Shown: positions 6,934 through 15,840, numbered from the stretch's first letter. The stretch: 64,000 bases of DNA from Amycolatopsis palatopharyngis (GCF_003385185.1 NZ_PQHZ01000029.1:1-64000); one strand, 5' to 3'. Program-made: numbers and translations. Notes: generated by a model from the letters alone, not told the origin.

Positions 6934-8038
6934 TGTGCTGGACGAATTGCACCGGCGGTGGTCGGCCGGAGAGAGCGTGGGCGTGGGAACGGTCGTGGCC
7001 ACGTTCTCCTCTGCCCCGCGTGCCCCTGGCGCGGCGATGCTCGTCGGTTCCGGTGGCGACGTCGTCGGCAGCGTGTCCGGTGGCTGCGTCGAGGGCGCGG
7101 TGTACGAACTGGCTCAGCAGGTGCTCGACGAAGGTATGCCGGTGTCGCAGCGCTTCGGCGTCAGCGACGACGACGCGTTCGCCGTCGGGCTCACCTGTGG
7201 CGGGATCATCGACATCTTCGTGGAGCGGATCGACCGGGAGTCGCTACCGGAACTCTCGGAGATCGTGGCGGCCGTGCACGAGGGGCGGCCGGTCGCGATC
7301 GCGACGGTGGTGGAGCATCCGGAGCCGGAGCGGATCGGCCGCAGGCTGATCGTCTGGCCGGATCGGGTGTCCGGCGGCCTGGGATCGGATCGCAGTGACG
7401 ATGCCGTCGCCGACGACGCGCGCGGACTGCTGGCGAGCGGGCGCAGCGAGATGCTGCACTACGGGCCGGACGGCCAGCGCCGCGGTGAGGGCATGGCGGT
7501 GTTCGTGAACTCCTTCGAGCCGCGTCCGCGGATGCTGGTGTTCGGCGCGATCGATTTCGCAGCCGCGATGGCACGTCTCGGCGCATACCTCGGCTACCGC
7601 GTGACGGTGTGCGACGCGCGGCCGGTGTTCGCCACGACCAGCCGGTTCCCCGATGCCGACGAGGTGGTGGTCGACTGGCCGCACCGATACCTCGAGGCCG
7701 AGGCCGAGGCGGGCCGTGTCGACCAGCGAACCGTGGTCACCGTGCTCACGCACGACCCGAAGTTCGACGTCCCGCTACTGGAGGTCGCGCTGCGACTGGA
7801 CGTCGGGTACGTCGGTGCGATGGGTTCGCGGCGCACGCACGACGACCGGATGAAGCGATTACAGGACACCGACCTCACCGACGCTGAGCTCGCCCGGCTG
7901 TCCTCGCCCATCGGACTCGACCTCGGCGCGCGCACACCGGAGGAGACCGCCGTCTCGATCGGCGCCGAGATCATCGCGTTGCGCTGGGGCGGCGGCGGGC
8001 GGCGCCTCGCCGAACTCGACGGCCGCATCCACGGCTGA
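6926..8038 (+). CDS. XdhC/CoxF-family molybdenum cofactor insertion protein
   Basis: 370 residues. The N-terminal XdhC/CoxI domain carries GSGGDVVGSVSGGCVEGAVY, including the conserved GGCVEG with its Cys. The C-terminal Rossmann segment contains MLVFGAIDFAAAMARLG and a conserved GSRRTHDDR motif. XdhC proteins bind molybdenum cofactor, promote its sulfuration and hand it to xanthine dehydrogenase-type enzymes. The gene overlaps the coxE stop, so the pair is translationally coupled. Together with MoxR and VWA it forms the usual accessory set for the downstream hydroxylase. Confidence 0.88.
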   Translation: MRDVLDELHRRWSAGESVGVGTVVATFSSAPRAPGAAMLVGSGGDVVGSVSGGCVEGAVYELAQQVLDEGMPVSQRFGVSDDDAFAVGLTCGGIIDIFVERIDRESLPELSEIVAAVHEGRPVAIATVVEHPEPERIGRRLIVWPDRVSGGLGSDRSDDAVADDARGLLASGRSEMLHYGPDGQRRGEGMAVFVNSFEPRPRMLVFGAIDFAAAMARLGAYLGYRVTVCDARPVFATTSRFPDADEVVVDWPHRYLEAEAEAGRVDQRTVVTVLTHDPKFDVPLLEVALRLDVGYVGAMGSRRTHDDRMKRLQDTDLTDAELARLSSPIGLDLGARTPEETAVSIGAEIIALRWGGGGRRLAELDGRIHG

Positions 8039-8062
8039 GGCGCCCGTCCCCGTCCGCACCAG

Positions 8063-8129
8063 CTATCGCACTTTCCCGGGAAAGTGCGATAGATGCACGC
8101 GCAACGAGGGCACTTTCCCGGGAAAGTGC
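8063..8129. repeat. Paired TTTCCCGGGAAA palindromes
   Basis: Two palindromes share the core GCACTTTCCCGGGAAAGTGC. The first is a perfect 30-base palindrome (8063-8092); the second is 20 bases (8110-8129). A third relative, a 44-base palindrome with core GCTTTCCCGGGAAAGC, lies at 46848-46891. They are intergenic and could be dispersed palindromic elements or strong hairpins. The rest of the 320-base gap before coxS holds the dyad at 8250 and no gene. Confidence 0.8.
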
Positions 8130-8249
8130 GCCACGGCGGGCCGGGTGTGCGCCCGCCCGTCGCCCGGCCAACACCCCGGTGGAGGCGCTGACGCGCCGCT
8201 TGGGTGTTCGCCGGGTCAGCGGATTCGGTACAGATCTCGATCAGGGTCT

Positions 8250-8264
8250 TGTCCCAACGGGACA
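8250..8264. promoter_or_regulatory. TGTCCC-AAC-GGGACA dyad upstream of the hydroxylase operon
   Basis: A perfect 6-3-6 inverted repeat lies 95 bases before the 2Fe-2S subunit start. Its position in the only sizeable gap before the structural genes fits an operator. The regulator is unknown. Confidence 0.35.
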
Positions 8265-8358
8265 GAAGTAGCACGCTCAATTAGTCTCGACTGTGAGGCC
8301 CATCACTGAGTCGATCACAGGGAGCCCGTGTACTGCCAGCCCCACCACTGGAGACGCC

Positions 8359-8910
8359 ATGCGCATCACCGTCACCGTCGACGGCACCAAGTACACCGAT
8401 GACATCGAGCCCCGAATGCTGCTGGTCCACTACCTGCGCGAGCAGGTGGGCAAGGTCGGCACCGTGGTCGGCTGCGACACCAGCAACTGCGGCGCGTGCA
8501 CCGTCCATCTGGACGGCCACAGCGTGAAGTCCTGCTCGGTGCTCGCGGTGCAGGCCGATGGCTGCGAGGTCAACACCATCGAAGGTCTCGCCAGGGATGG
8601 TGAGCTGCACCCGGTACAGCAGGCCTTCCACGACAATCACGCTTTGCAGTGCGGCTTCTGCACTCCCGGCATGATCATGCAGTCCCTCGACCTGCTCGCC
8701 GACAACCCGAATCCGGACGAGAAGGCCGTTCGCGAAGGGCTGGAGGGCAACCTCTGCCGGTGCACCGGCTACCAGAACATCGTGCGCGCAGTTCAGGACG
8801 CCGCCCATCACATGCGCCCCGGTGCCGGACCCGATGCGGAGCGGGTAGCCAACGAACGGGCCGATATCTCCGGTCGCACGGCCAGCAGTGTCGGCGGAGG
8901 TGGTGAGTGA
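8359..8910 (+). CDS. coxS: Molybdenum hydroxylase, [2Fe-2S] subunit (CoxS-like)
   Basis: 183-residue small subunit of a three-subunit xanthine dehydrogenase/CO dehydrogenase-type enzyme. It binds two [2Fe-2S] clusters: the plant-type cluster through Cys39, 44, 47 and 59 (GCDTSNCGAC) and the second through Cys98, 101, 133 and 135 (CGFC and CRC). Electrons pass from the Mo site through these clusters to FAD. ATG at 8359 follows GGAG; the C-terminal tail is about 25 residues longer than usual. The last base of its stop is the first base of the coxL ATG. Confidence 0.93.
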   Translation: MRITVTVDGTKYTDDIEPRMLLVHYLREQVGKVGTVVGCDTSNCGACTVHLDGHSVKSCSVLAVQADGCEVNTIEGLARDGELHPVQQAFHDNHALQCGFCTPGMIMQSLDLLADNPNPDEKAVREGLEGNLCRCTGYQNIVRAVQDAAHHMRPGAGPDAERVANERADISGRTASSVGGGGE

Positions 8911-11378
8911 TGACCGCGACGATCGAGCCCGAAGTCGGAAAGGCACGCCTGCGCAAGGAGGACGCGCGGCTGATCACCGGCCGCACCCGGTGGACCGACA
9001 ACATCTCCCTGCCGGGAATGTTGCACCTCGCGGTGCTGCGCAGCCCGATGGCCCACGCCAGGATCACCTCGATCGACACCTCGGCCGCCAAGGAGATGCC
9101 GGGCGTCATCGCCGTCTTCACCGGAGCGGACCTCGACCCAGGCGGCGAGATCGGGATGCCATGCGCCTGGCCGGTAACCGAGGACATGAAGCATCCGCGC
9201 CGCCCGATTCTGGCCACCGAGCAGGTCAACTTCGCCGGCGAGGGAGTGGCGGTGGTCGTGGCGCGTAGCGATTACGAGGCCCACGACGCGCTCGAGTCGA
9301 TCGACGTCGAGTACGAAGACCTACCGGTCGTGCTCGGGCTGGAGAACGCACTCACCGAGGGCGCGCCGCTGGTCCACGAGGAGCTCGGTACGAACCAGAA
9401 CGCCCTCTGGGTGTTCGACTCGGCCGAGGCCGGATCCGGCGGCGACGTCGCGGAGGCCATCCGCACGGCCGAAGCCGACTCCGACGCGATCGTGCTCACC
9501 CGGCGCTTCCGCCAGCAGCGGCTGGTACCCGCGTTCATGGAGCCCCGCTCCTGCGTGGTGGACCCGACGGCCGCACAGCTCACGATGTGGTCGGCCACCC
9601 AGGTGCCGCACATCCTGAAGACGATGTCGGCGCTGACCCTCGGCATCCCCGAGCACAAGCTGCGCGTCATCGCCCCCGACGTCGGGGGCGGATTCGGCGG
9701 GAAGATCGCCGTGCTGCCCGAGGAGACCATGGCGCTGTTGGTGGCGCAGAAGCTCGGCAAGCCGGTCAAGTGGACCGAGTCCCGCTCGGAGACCATGCTC
9801 GCCGCACACCACGGCCGTGACCAGATCCAGGATCTGACCATCACCGCCAAACGCGACGGGACGGTCACCGGCCTCAAGGTCGACCTGATGGCCGATATGG
9901 GCGCCTACCTCGGACTCGTCGGGCCCGGCGTGCCGATCCTCGGCGCGTTCATGTTCAACGCGATCTACAAGATCCCGGCCTACCGGTTCGCCTGCACCAA
10001 CGTCTTCACCAACACCACGCTCACCGACGCCTATCGCGGCGCGGGCCGTCCGGAGGCGACGTTCGCGATCGAGCGGATGATGGACGAGCTGGCCGCCGAG
10101 CTGGGCATGGACCCGATGGAGATCCGGGAGAAGAACTGGATCAAGCACGAGGAGTTCCCGTACACGACGGTCTCGACACTGACCTACGACTCCGGCAACT
10201 ACGAGGCAGCCACGGCCAAGGCGAAGGAACTGTTCGACTACGACGGTCTGCGGGCGGAGCAGCGCAGGCGGCGGGAGTCCGGTGATCCGGTACAGCTCGG
10301 TATCGGCATCTCGACGTTCACCGAGATGTGCGGGCTGGCGCCGTCACGGGTGCTCGGTTCGCTGTCCTACGGCGCGGGCGGCTGGGAGCACGCGGCGGTA
10401 CGAATGCTGCCCACCGGCAAGGTCGAGGTGATCACCGGGGCCTCGGCGCACGGGCAGGGGCACGAGACCGCGTGGAGCCAGATCGTGGCCGATCAGCTCG
10501 GCGTCGGTTTCGAGGACATCGAGGTACTGCACGGCGATACCCAGTCCTCGCACAAGGGCCTGGACACCTACGGCTCACGGTCACTGGCCGTCGGCGGGAT
10601 CGCGGTGGTCAAGGCCGCGGAGAAGGTCGTCGCCAAGGCCAAGCCGATCGCCGCGCACATGATGGAGTGCTCGGAGGACGACCTGGAATTCGCGAACGGC
10701 AAGTTCACGGTGAAGGGAACGGACAAGTCCACCGGCATCCAGGACATCGCGCTGGCGGTGTTCGCCGCACATGACCTGCCCGACGGGGTGGAGCCCTCGC
10801 TGGACTCCGACGCCACCTACGACCCGGAGAACTTCTCCTTCCCGCACGGCACGCACCTGTGTGCCACGGAGGTGGACACCGAGACGGGACGGGTGTCGAT
10901 TCGCTCCTACGTCTGTGTCGACGACGTCGGGGCCGTGGTCAACCCGATCATCGTGGAGGGGCAGGTCCACGGCGGCCTCGCACAGGGCATCGCCCAGGCG
11001 CTGTTCGAGGAGGCCGTGCACGACGAGGGTGGCACGCTCACCACGGGCACGTTCGCCGACTACCTCCTGCCGTCGGCGGCCGATCTGCCCTCGTTCGTCA
11101 CCGACCGAACCGAGACGCGCTCCACGACGAACCCGTTGGGCGTGAAGGGAGTCGGTGAGGCAGGCACGATCGCCTCGACACCGGCCGTGGTCAACGCGGT
11201 CGTCGACGCCGTACGTCACCTCGGGGTGAACGACGTCGAGATGCCCTGCTCGCCGATGCGTGTCTGGTCGGCGATCCACACCGGATCGTCCGATTCGGGC
11301 GGAGTCGGTGCCGAAGCGGGTGGAGGCCTTGGATCGATGGACGCGTCCGGCTCAGGAACCACAGGAGGTGCGCAGTGA
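8910..11378 (+). CDS. Molybdenum hydroxylase large subunit, form II CoxL/XDH type
   Basis: 822-residue molybdopterin-binding subunit. The active-site loop reads A374-YRGAGR, the form II signature, not the AYRCSFR of genuine Cu-Mo CO dehydrogenase. The Moco motif GGGFGGK and the catalytic Glu in GVGEAG (about E750) are present. The substrate is therefore probably an aldehyde or N-heterocycle rather than CO. Xanthine is an attractive candidate because uricase, HIU hydrolase and a purine permease start 3 kb downstream, but this is inference. ATG at 8910 overlaps the coxS stop by one base; the end overlaps the FAD subunit by four. Confidence 0.9.
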   Translation: MTATIEPEVGKARLRKEDARLITGRTRWTDNISLPGMLHLAVLRSPMAHARITSIDTSAAKEMPGVIAVFTGADLDPGGEIGMPCAWPVTEDMKHPRRPILATEQVNFAGEGVAVVVARSDYEAHDALESIDVEYEDLPVVLGLENALTEGAPLVHEELGTNQNALWVFDSAEAGSGGDVAEAIRTAEADSDAIVLTRRFRQQRLVPAFMEPRSCVVDPTAAQLTMWSATQVPHILKTMSALTLGIPEHKLRVIAPDVGGGFGGKIAVLPEETMALLVAQKLGKPVKWTESRSETMLAAHHGRDQIQDLTITAKRDGTVTGLKVDLMADMGAYLGLVGPGVPILGAFMFNAIYKIPAYRFACTNVFTNTTLTDAYRGAGRPEATFAIERMMDELAAELGMDPMEIREKNWIKHEEFPYTTVSTLTYDSGNYEAATAKAKELFDYDGLRAEQRRRRESGDPVQLGIGISTFTEMCGLAPSRVLGSLSYGAGGWEHAAVRMLPTGKVEVITGASAHGQGHETAWSQIVADQLGVGFEDIEVLHGDTQSSHKGLDTYGSRSLAVGGIAVVKAAEKVVAKAKPIAAHMMECSEDDLEFANGKFTVKGTDKSTGIQDIALAVFAAHDLPDGVEPSLDSDATYDPENFSFPHGTHLCATEVDTETGRVSIRSYVCVDDVGAVVNPIIVEGQVHGGLAQGIAQALFEEAVHDEGGTLTTGTFADYLLPSAADLPSFVTDRTETRSTTNPLGVKGVGEAGTIASTPAVVNAVVDAVRHLGVNDVEMPCSPMRVWSAIHTGSSDSGGVGAEAGGGLGSMDASGSGTTGGAQ

Positions 11379-12229
11379 TCCCCGCTGCCTTCGACTACGT
11401 TGCTCCCACCACTGTGGACGATGCCGTCCGCGCTCTGGCCGATGCGGGGGAGGACGCCAAGGTGCTGGCAGGTGGACAGAGTCTGCTGCCGGTGCTGCGG
11501 ATGCGCCTCGCCACGCCGACCAAGCTGATCGACCTCGGCCGGATACCCGAGCTGCGCGGCGTCCGGGAGGACGGCGACATGCTGGTGATCGGGGCGATGA
11601 CCACGCATTACGACGTGCAGCGGGATCCGCTGGTGGCCGAACACGCGGCGCTGCTGCGCAAGGCCACCGACACCGTGGCCGACCCGCAGGTGCGCCATCG
11701 GGGTACCTTCGGCGGCTCGATCGCCCACGCGGACCCGGCCGGTGACCTGCTGGCACCGGCGCTCGCACTGGACGCCGAGATGGTGATGTCCGGAATGGAC
11801 GGCAGGCGTACGGTGCCGGCGCGGGAGTTCTTCGCCGACTTCTTCACCACGTCCATGCGGCAGGGCGAGATCCTGCTCGAGATCAGGGTGCCGAAGTACA
11901 CCGGGTGGCACGCGCACTACGAGAAGTTCAACCGGGTGGCGCAGGCGTGGTCGATGGTGGGCGTCGCGGCGGCGATCCGCACCGACGGCGACACGATCGC
12001 GGAGGCACGGGTGGGCCTGACGAACATGTCGTCGGTCCCGGTCCGCGCCACAGCCGTCGAACAGGCGCTCGTCGGCAGGCCCGCGACGGCGGAGTCGATC
12101 AACGAGGCCGCGCAGCAGGCGGCCGAGGGCACCAGTCCGGCCACCGACGGCAACGCCGACGCCGCCTATCGCCAGCACCTGGCCAGGGTCCTGACCGGTC
12201 GCGCCCTCACCTCTGCGGTGAGCGTCTAG
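11375..12229 (+). CDS. coxM: Molybdenum hydroxylase, FAD-binding subunit (CoxM-like)
   Basis: 284-residue medium subunit of the CO dehydrogenase flavoprotein family. The two FAD motifs are visible: AGGQSLLPVLRMRL (about residues 31-44) and RGTFGGSIAHADPAGD (about 109-124); the C-terminal CODH_FAD domain follows. GTG at 11375 overlaps the large-subunit stop (GTGA) and has AGGAGG upstream. The flavin passes electrons from the Fe-S subunit to the external acceptor. Confidence 0.93.
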   Translation: MIPAAFDYVAPTTVDDAVRALADAGEDAKVLAGGQSLLPVLRMRLATPTKLIDLGRIPELRGVREDGDMLVIGAMTTHYDVQRDPLVAEHAALLRKATDTVADPQVRHRGTFGGSIAHADPAGDLLAPALALDAEMVMSGMDGRRTVPAREFFADFFTTSMRQGEILLEIRVPKYTGWHAHYEKFNRVAQAWSMVGVAAAIRTDGDTIAEARVGLTNMSSVPVRATAVEQALVGRPATAESINEAAQQAAEGTSPATDGNADAAYRQHLARVLTGRALTSAVSV

Positions 12230-12240
12230 CAGCAAGCCAC

Positions 12241-12285
12241 CATGGCCACTTCGGGTGCGTCGTTCTCGCTCCCGAAGTGGCCATG
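12241..12285. terminator. 15-bp stem hairpin between coxM and coxG
   Basis: CATGGCCACTTCGGG (12241-12255) and its exact complement (12271-12285) enclose a 15-base loop, 11 bases after the coxM stop. It could end or attenuate transcription, so that coxG is made at a lower level, or be another dispersed palindrome. Confidence 0.5.
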
Positions 12286-12323
12286 ATGGTTTCTTCCACA
12301 CCACGAAGAAGGGAGACCGGCCC

Positions 12324-13007
12324 GTGCGGCTCGACCACGAGTTCTCCGTCCCAGCGCCCATCGAGGACGTCTGGAAGGCCGTCGTTGACCCGGAACGGGT
12401 GGCGCCGTGCATGCCGGGCGCCACGCTCACCGGGGTGGACGGTGACACGTTCCGCGGGACGGTCAAGGTCAAGCTGGGGCCGATCTCGCTGACCTACAAG
12501 GGATCTGGCGAGTTCCTGGAGAAGGATGAGCAGGCTCGCAGGGTCGTCATCAAGGCCGCGGGCAAGGACGCACGCGGCGCGGGTACCGCATCGGCCACGG
12601 TGACGGTCACGCTGACCGCCGCGGGCGACACCACGAGGGGTGCTGTCGCCACGGATCTCAGCGTCACCGGCAAACCGGCTCAGTTCGGCCGCGGGATGAT
12701 CTCCGAGGTCGGCGGGAAGATCCTGGACTCCTTCGCGTCCTGTCTCGCCGAGAAACTCGGTTCCGCACCGGAACCGCCCCCCGTGGCGGAAGATCCCGCG
12801 AAGGCCGAACCGGTTCCGGAGGAGGAACCTGCCGAGAAGCCGGGGCCCGCCGCCGCCCCGCGCAGCGAAAGTCCGCGCGAGGCGGAGGCGATCGACCTGT
12901 TCGACTATGCGGGTGGTTCGGTGGTCAAACGCCTCGGACCGGTCATCGCCGCTGCCGCCGCACTGCTGGCCGTCGTCGCCGTCGTCCGGGGGATTCGCCG
13001 CCGCTGA
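12324..13007 (+). CDS. coxG: CoxG-family SRPBCC protein with C-terminal membrane anchor
   Basis: 227 residues. Residues 1-150 form a CoxG-type SRPBCC (START-like) domain, beginning with FSVPAPIEDVWKAVVDPERV and containing PCMPGA. A Pro/Glu/Ala-rich linker follows, then a single hydrophobic segment near the C-terminus (LGPVIAAAAALLAVVAVV) ending RGIRRR, consistent with a tail anchor. In Oligotropha CoxG is thought to recruit CO dehydrogenase to the membrane; a similar role for this hydroxylase is inferred. GTG at 12324 has GGGAG nine bases upstream. Confidence 0.85.
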   Translation: MRLDHEFSVPAPIEDVWKAVVDPERVAPCMPGATLTGVDGDTFRGTVKVKLGPISLTYKGSGEFLEKDEQARRVVIKAAGKDARGAGTASATVTVTLTAAGDTTRGAVATDLSVTGKPAQFGRGMISEVGGKILDSFASCLAEKLGSAPEPPPVAEDPAKAEPVPEEEPAEKPGPAAAPRSESPREAEAIDLFDYAGGSVVKRLGPVIAAAAALLAVVAVVRGIRRR

Positions 13008-13077
13008 ACCGTCCGGCTGTGACCAAAGACCTGCCAGGTGCGGGAAATACCCGGCCGCGGTCGCCGTTGTACCCGGT

Positions 13078-14163
13078 ATGGGCAGTGGGCAGGCGGACCA
13101 CCGGACCGACGTCGCGGTGATCGGAGCGGGACAGGCCGGACTGTCGGCCGCGTATTTCCTGCGCCGCGCGGGACTGGCCAACGGCAGCGGATTTGTCGTG
13201 CTCGACCACGCGAAACACGCGGGCGGGGCCTGGCAGTACCGCTGGCCGTCGCTGCGCCTGGACCGGGTGCACGGATTGCACGACCTGCCGGGAATGGCGC
13301 TGGGTTCGCCGGACGGTTCCCGGCCCGCCTCCGAGGTCGTGTCCGAGTATTTCGACGCCTACGAGCGTGCCTTCGATCTGCCCGTGCTGCGGCCGGTGGA
13401 CGTGTTGTCCGTTCGTGAGGGCGAGGATGTCGAGGCCGGCAGGCTGGTGGTCGAGAGTGCCACCGAGTCCTGGTCCGCCCGCGCGGTGATCAACGCGACG
13501 GGCTCCTGGGACCGGCCGTTCTGGCCGTACTACCCCGGCCAGGAAACGTTCGCCGGCCGTCAGTTGCACACCGCGGACTACACGGGGCCGGCCGGATATG
13601 CGGGTCGGCATGTAGTGGTCGTCGGGGGCGGAACGTCGGCTGTGCAGTTGCTCATCGAGATCGCCGAGCAAGGTGCTCCGGCAAGCACGACCTGGGTGAC
13701 GCGCAGGCCACCGACCTTCCACGAGGGACCGTTCACCCGCGAGGACGGCAGGGCCGCGGTCGCGCGCGTCGAGCGGGCGGTCCGCGCGGGCAGACCCCCG
13801 GCGAGCGTCGTCAGTGTGACCGGCTTGCCACTGACCGAGGACCTCCTCAGGGCCCGCGACGCGGGACTGCTCGATCGGCGGCCGATGTTCGAGCGCATCA
13901 CCTCGCACGGAGTCGTCTGGGCGGACGGCACCGAACAGCGTGCGGACGTGATCCTCTGGGCCACCGGGTTCCGAGCCGCGGTGGATCACCTCGCGCCGCT
14001 GCGCCTGCGCGAGAACGGCGGCGGGATCCGGATGGACGGCACCAGGGCCGTCGCCGACCCGCGAGTGCATCTGGTGGGCTACGGGCCCTCGGCGAGCACG
14101 ATCGGCGCGAACCGCGCGGGCCGAGCAGCGGTCCGCGAACTCAGGCAGCTGCTGAACCTCTGA
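13078..14163 (+). CDS. Flavin-containing monooxygenase-like FAD/NAD(P) oxidoreductase
   Basis: 361-residue single-chain flavoprotein. An FAD Rossmann motif GAGQAGLSAAYFLRRAG lies at about residues 17-33 and a second dinucleotide motif VVGGGTSAVQLL near 181-192; a GYGPSASTIGANRAGR segment ends the protein. The fold matches YwiA/CzcO-like flavin monooxygenases or thioredoxin-reductase-like oxidoreductases. The substrate cannot be told. It is the last gene of the cluster and is separated from the convergent permease by a palindromic repeat and a terminator hairpin. Confidence 0.75.
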   Translation: MGSGQADHRTDVAVIGAGQAGLSAAYFLRRAGLANGSGFVVLDHAKHAGGAWQYRWPSLRLDRVHGLHDLPGMALGSPDGSRPASEVVSEYFDAYERAFDLPVLRPVDVLSVREGEDVEAGRLVVESATESWSARAVINATGSWDRPFWPYYPGQETFAGRQLHTADYTGPAGYAGRHVVVVGGGTSAVQLLIEIAEQGAPASTTWVTRRPPTFHEGPFTREDGRAAVARVERAVRAGRPPASVVSVTGLPLTEDLLRARDAGLLDRRPMFERITSHGVVWADGTEQRADVILWATGFRAAVDHLAPLRLRENGGGIRMDGTRAVADPRVHLVGYGPSASTIGANRAGRAAVRELRQLLNL

Positions 14164-14180
14164 CCGCCGTCGGGGTTATG

Positions 14181-14296
14181 GCGTCTGCAAGTACCACCAA
14201 GCAAGATCAACTCCGCCGCTAACTGTTACCAAGCGGCGGTGGTGTCGGTTGCGGAAAAATGCCTTGATGATCTTGCTTGGGCGTACTTGCAGACGC
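14181..14296. repeat. Long palindromic repeat, copy 2
   Basis: Arms 14181-14208 and 14269-14296 are 28-base inverted copies (two mismatches) and are nearly identical to the arms of the repeat at 43-177. The interior differs and contains a smaller CCGCCGC/GCGGCGG stem. The two copies bracket the whole sigF-molybdenum hydroxylase block. Confidence 0.8.
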
Positions 14297-14402
14297 TCCA
14301 ACTGTGGGGGACGGCTGGGACTCGTACTCGTCATCTGGGCGTCGGGGTGGTCGGGGGCGAGGTTGAGGGAAGTTGCAGCTTGTTCTGGAGGACCGGACGG
14401 AG

Positions 14403-14451
14403 GTGCTTGCCGGGACGATCCGCGAGTTCTCGGGACCGCCCCGGCAAGCAC
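14403..14451. terminator. Bidirectional terminator hairpin
   Basis: GTGCTTGCCGGG (14403-14414) and its exact complement (14440-14451) form a 12-bp stem with a 25-base loop. The stem abuts the permease stop and serves the convergent flavoprotein gene from the other side. Confidence 0.65.
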
Positions 14452-15810
14452 TCAGTCCTGACTGAGTTCCGGCGTGAGTGGTCCCGCTGTCTCCGGACGC
14501 CGGGTACGCTCGCCGAAGATCAGGTTGAGCACCACGGCGGCGATACAACCCGCGCTGATTCCGGAATCCATCACGGTTTGCACCGCGGACGGGAAGCTCT
14601 CGTAGAACGTCGGGGACGCGATCGGGATGATCCCGATCCCCAGGGCGGCCGCGACGATCGTCGTGTTGGCCGGTCGTTCGAACGATGCCCTCGCCAGTGT
14701 TCGCACGCCGCTGACGGCGACGCTGCCGAACAGCACCAGGCCCGCGCCGCCGAGCACCGGTTGCGGGACCAGTGCGACGATCCCGCCGGTCACCGGGAAC
14801 ATACCCAGCAGCACCATGATCAGGCCGCTGGCCGCAACGACGTATCTGCTCACCATCCTGGTCAGCGCCACCAGCCCGACGTTCTGGGCGAAGGCAGTGC
14901 AGGCGAAGCCGCCGAACAAGGTGCTGACAGCGGTGGCGAATCCATCGGCCCGCAGCCCGTTCGCCAGCGTCGTCTCGGATGTCGGCTTCTCCACGATCTC
15001 GCCAAGCGCGAGCATGTCCGCGGTGCTCTCCGCCATCACCACGAGCATGACGATCGCCATCGAGACGATCGCCGCGATGTCGAAGGCGGGCACGCCGAAG
15101 TGGAACGGGGTGACGATGCCGAAGGTCGGGGCGTCGGCCAGTGTCGAGGTGTCCACGGCACCGAGCGGCCAGGCGACGAGGGTGCCGATCACCAGCCCCA
15201 GCAGCAGGGCGATCCGGCTCCAGAACCCGGAGAGGAATCGGTTGAACGCCAGTACCGAGGCCATGGTGACGCCGGCCAGTAGCAGTCCGGTCGGGGCGAC
15301 GGTGTCTTCCTGATTCGAGATCCACCGCACCGCGACGGGCAGCAAGGAGACGCCGATCAGGGTGATCACCGTGCCGGTGACCAGTGGTGGGAAGAACCGG
15401 GTGAGCCGGGAGAAGAACGGCGCGGCGAGGACCACCAGTGCGCCACCGACGAGGGTGGCCCCGTAGATCACGCCGAGTGAGTCCTGCGGGCCGTGCTGAC
15501 TGACGATCGCGAGTACGGGCGCCACGGTCGCGAACGTCACGCCGTTCACCAGGGGCAGCCGGGCACCGAATCGCCATACGCCGAGCGTTTGCAGCAGGGT
15601 CGCCAGTCCAGCGGTGAACAGGCTGGCGCTGATCAGCAGGCTCAGTTGGGTGGGATCGAGGCCGACGGCCGCGCCGATGATCAATGGCGGCGCGACCACC
15701 CCGGCGTACATGGCGGCCACATGCTGGAGACCGCCCGCGATCAGTTGTGGCAGGGGTGGACGTTGGTCGACGGGGTGGACGTCGGTGGTCGTGGTGGGGG
15801 TGGAAGGCAT
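14452..15810 (-). CDS. NCS2-family purine (uracil-xanthine/urate) permease
   Basis: 452-residue nucleobase:cation symporter-2 with about 12-14 hydrophobic segments. GLQHVAAMYAGVVAPPLI near the N-terminus and the NAT signature QNVGLVALTR (with its Asn and Arg) are present. Close relatives import urate or xanthine with a cation. It lies 30 bases downstream of the uricase gene on the same strand, so it is probably the end of the urate operon. The exact purine transported cannot be read from sequence. Confidence 0.9.
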   Translation of the reverse strand: MPSTPTTTTDVHPVDQRPPLPQLIAGGLQHVAAMYAGVVAPPLIIGAAVGLDPTQLSLLISASLFTAGLATLLQTLGVWRFGARLPLVNGVTFATVAPVLAIVSQHGPQDSLGVIYGATLVGGALVVLAAPFFSRLTRFFPPLVTGTVITLIGVSLLPVAVRWISNQEDTVAPTGLLLAGVTMASVLAFNRFLSGFWSRIALLLGLVIGTLVAWPLGAVDTSTLADAPTFGIVTPFHFGVPAFDIAAIVSMAIVMLVVMAESTADMLALGEIVEKPTSETTLANGLRADGFATAVSTLFGGFACTAFAQNVGLVALTRMVSRYVVAASGLIMVLLGMFPVTGGIVALVPQPVLGGAGLVLFGSVAVSGVRTLARASFERPANTTIVAAALGIGIIPIASPTFYESFPSAVQTVMDSGISAGCIAAVVLNLIFGERTRRPETAGPLTPELSQD

Positions 15811-15840
15811 GCGGGCTCCACAACTGGTGCGGCCACGTTC

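Noticed and set aside
8063..8129. CRISPR array
   Set aside because: Only two palindromes are present, of unequal length and with one 17-base gap; no cas genes are near.
8910..11378. Genuine (form I) CO dehydrogenase
   Set aside because: The active-site loop is AYRGAGR, without the Cys that holds copper in AYRCSFR.
14219..15823. 534-codon minus-strand frame overlapping the permease
   Set aside because: The overlapping NCS2 permease frame carries real motifs and hydrophobic segments; this one is an Arg-rich frame shadow that also reads through a palindromic repeat.
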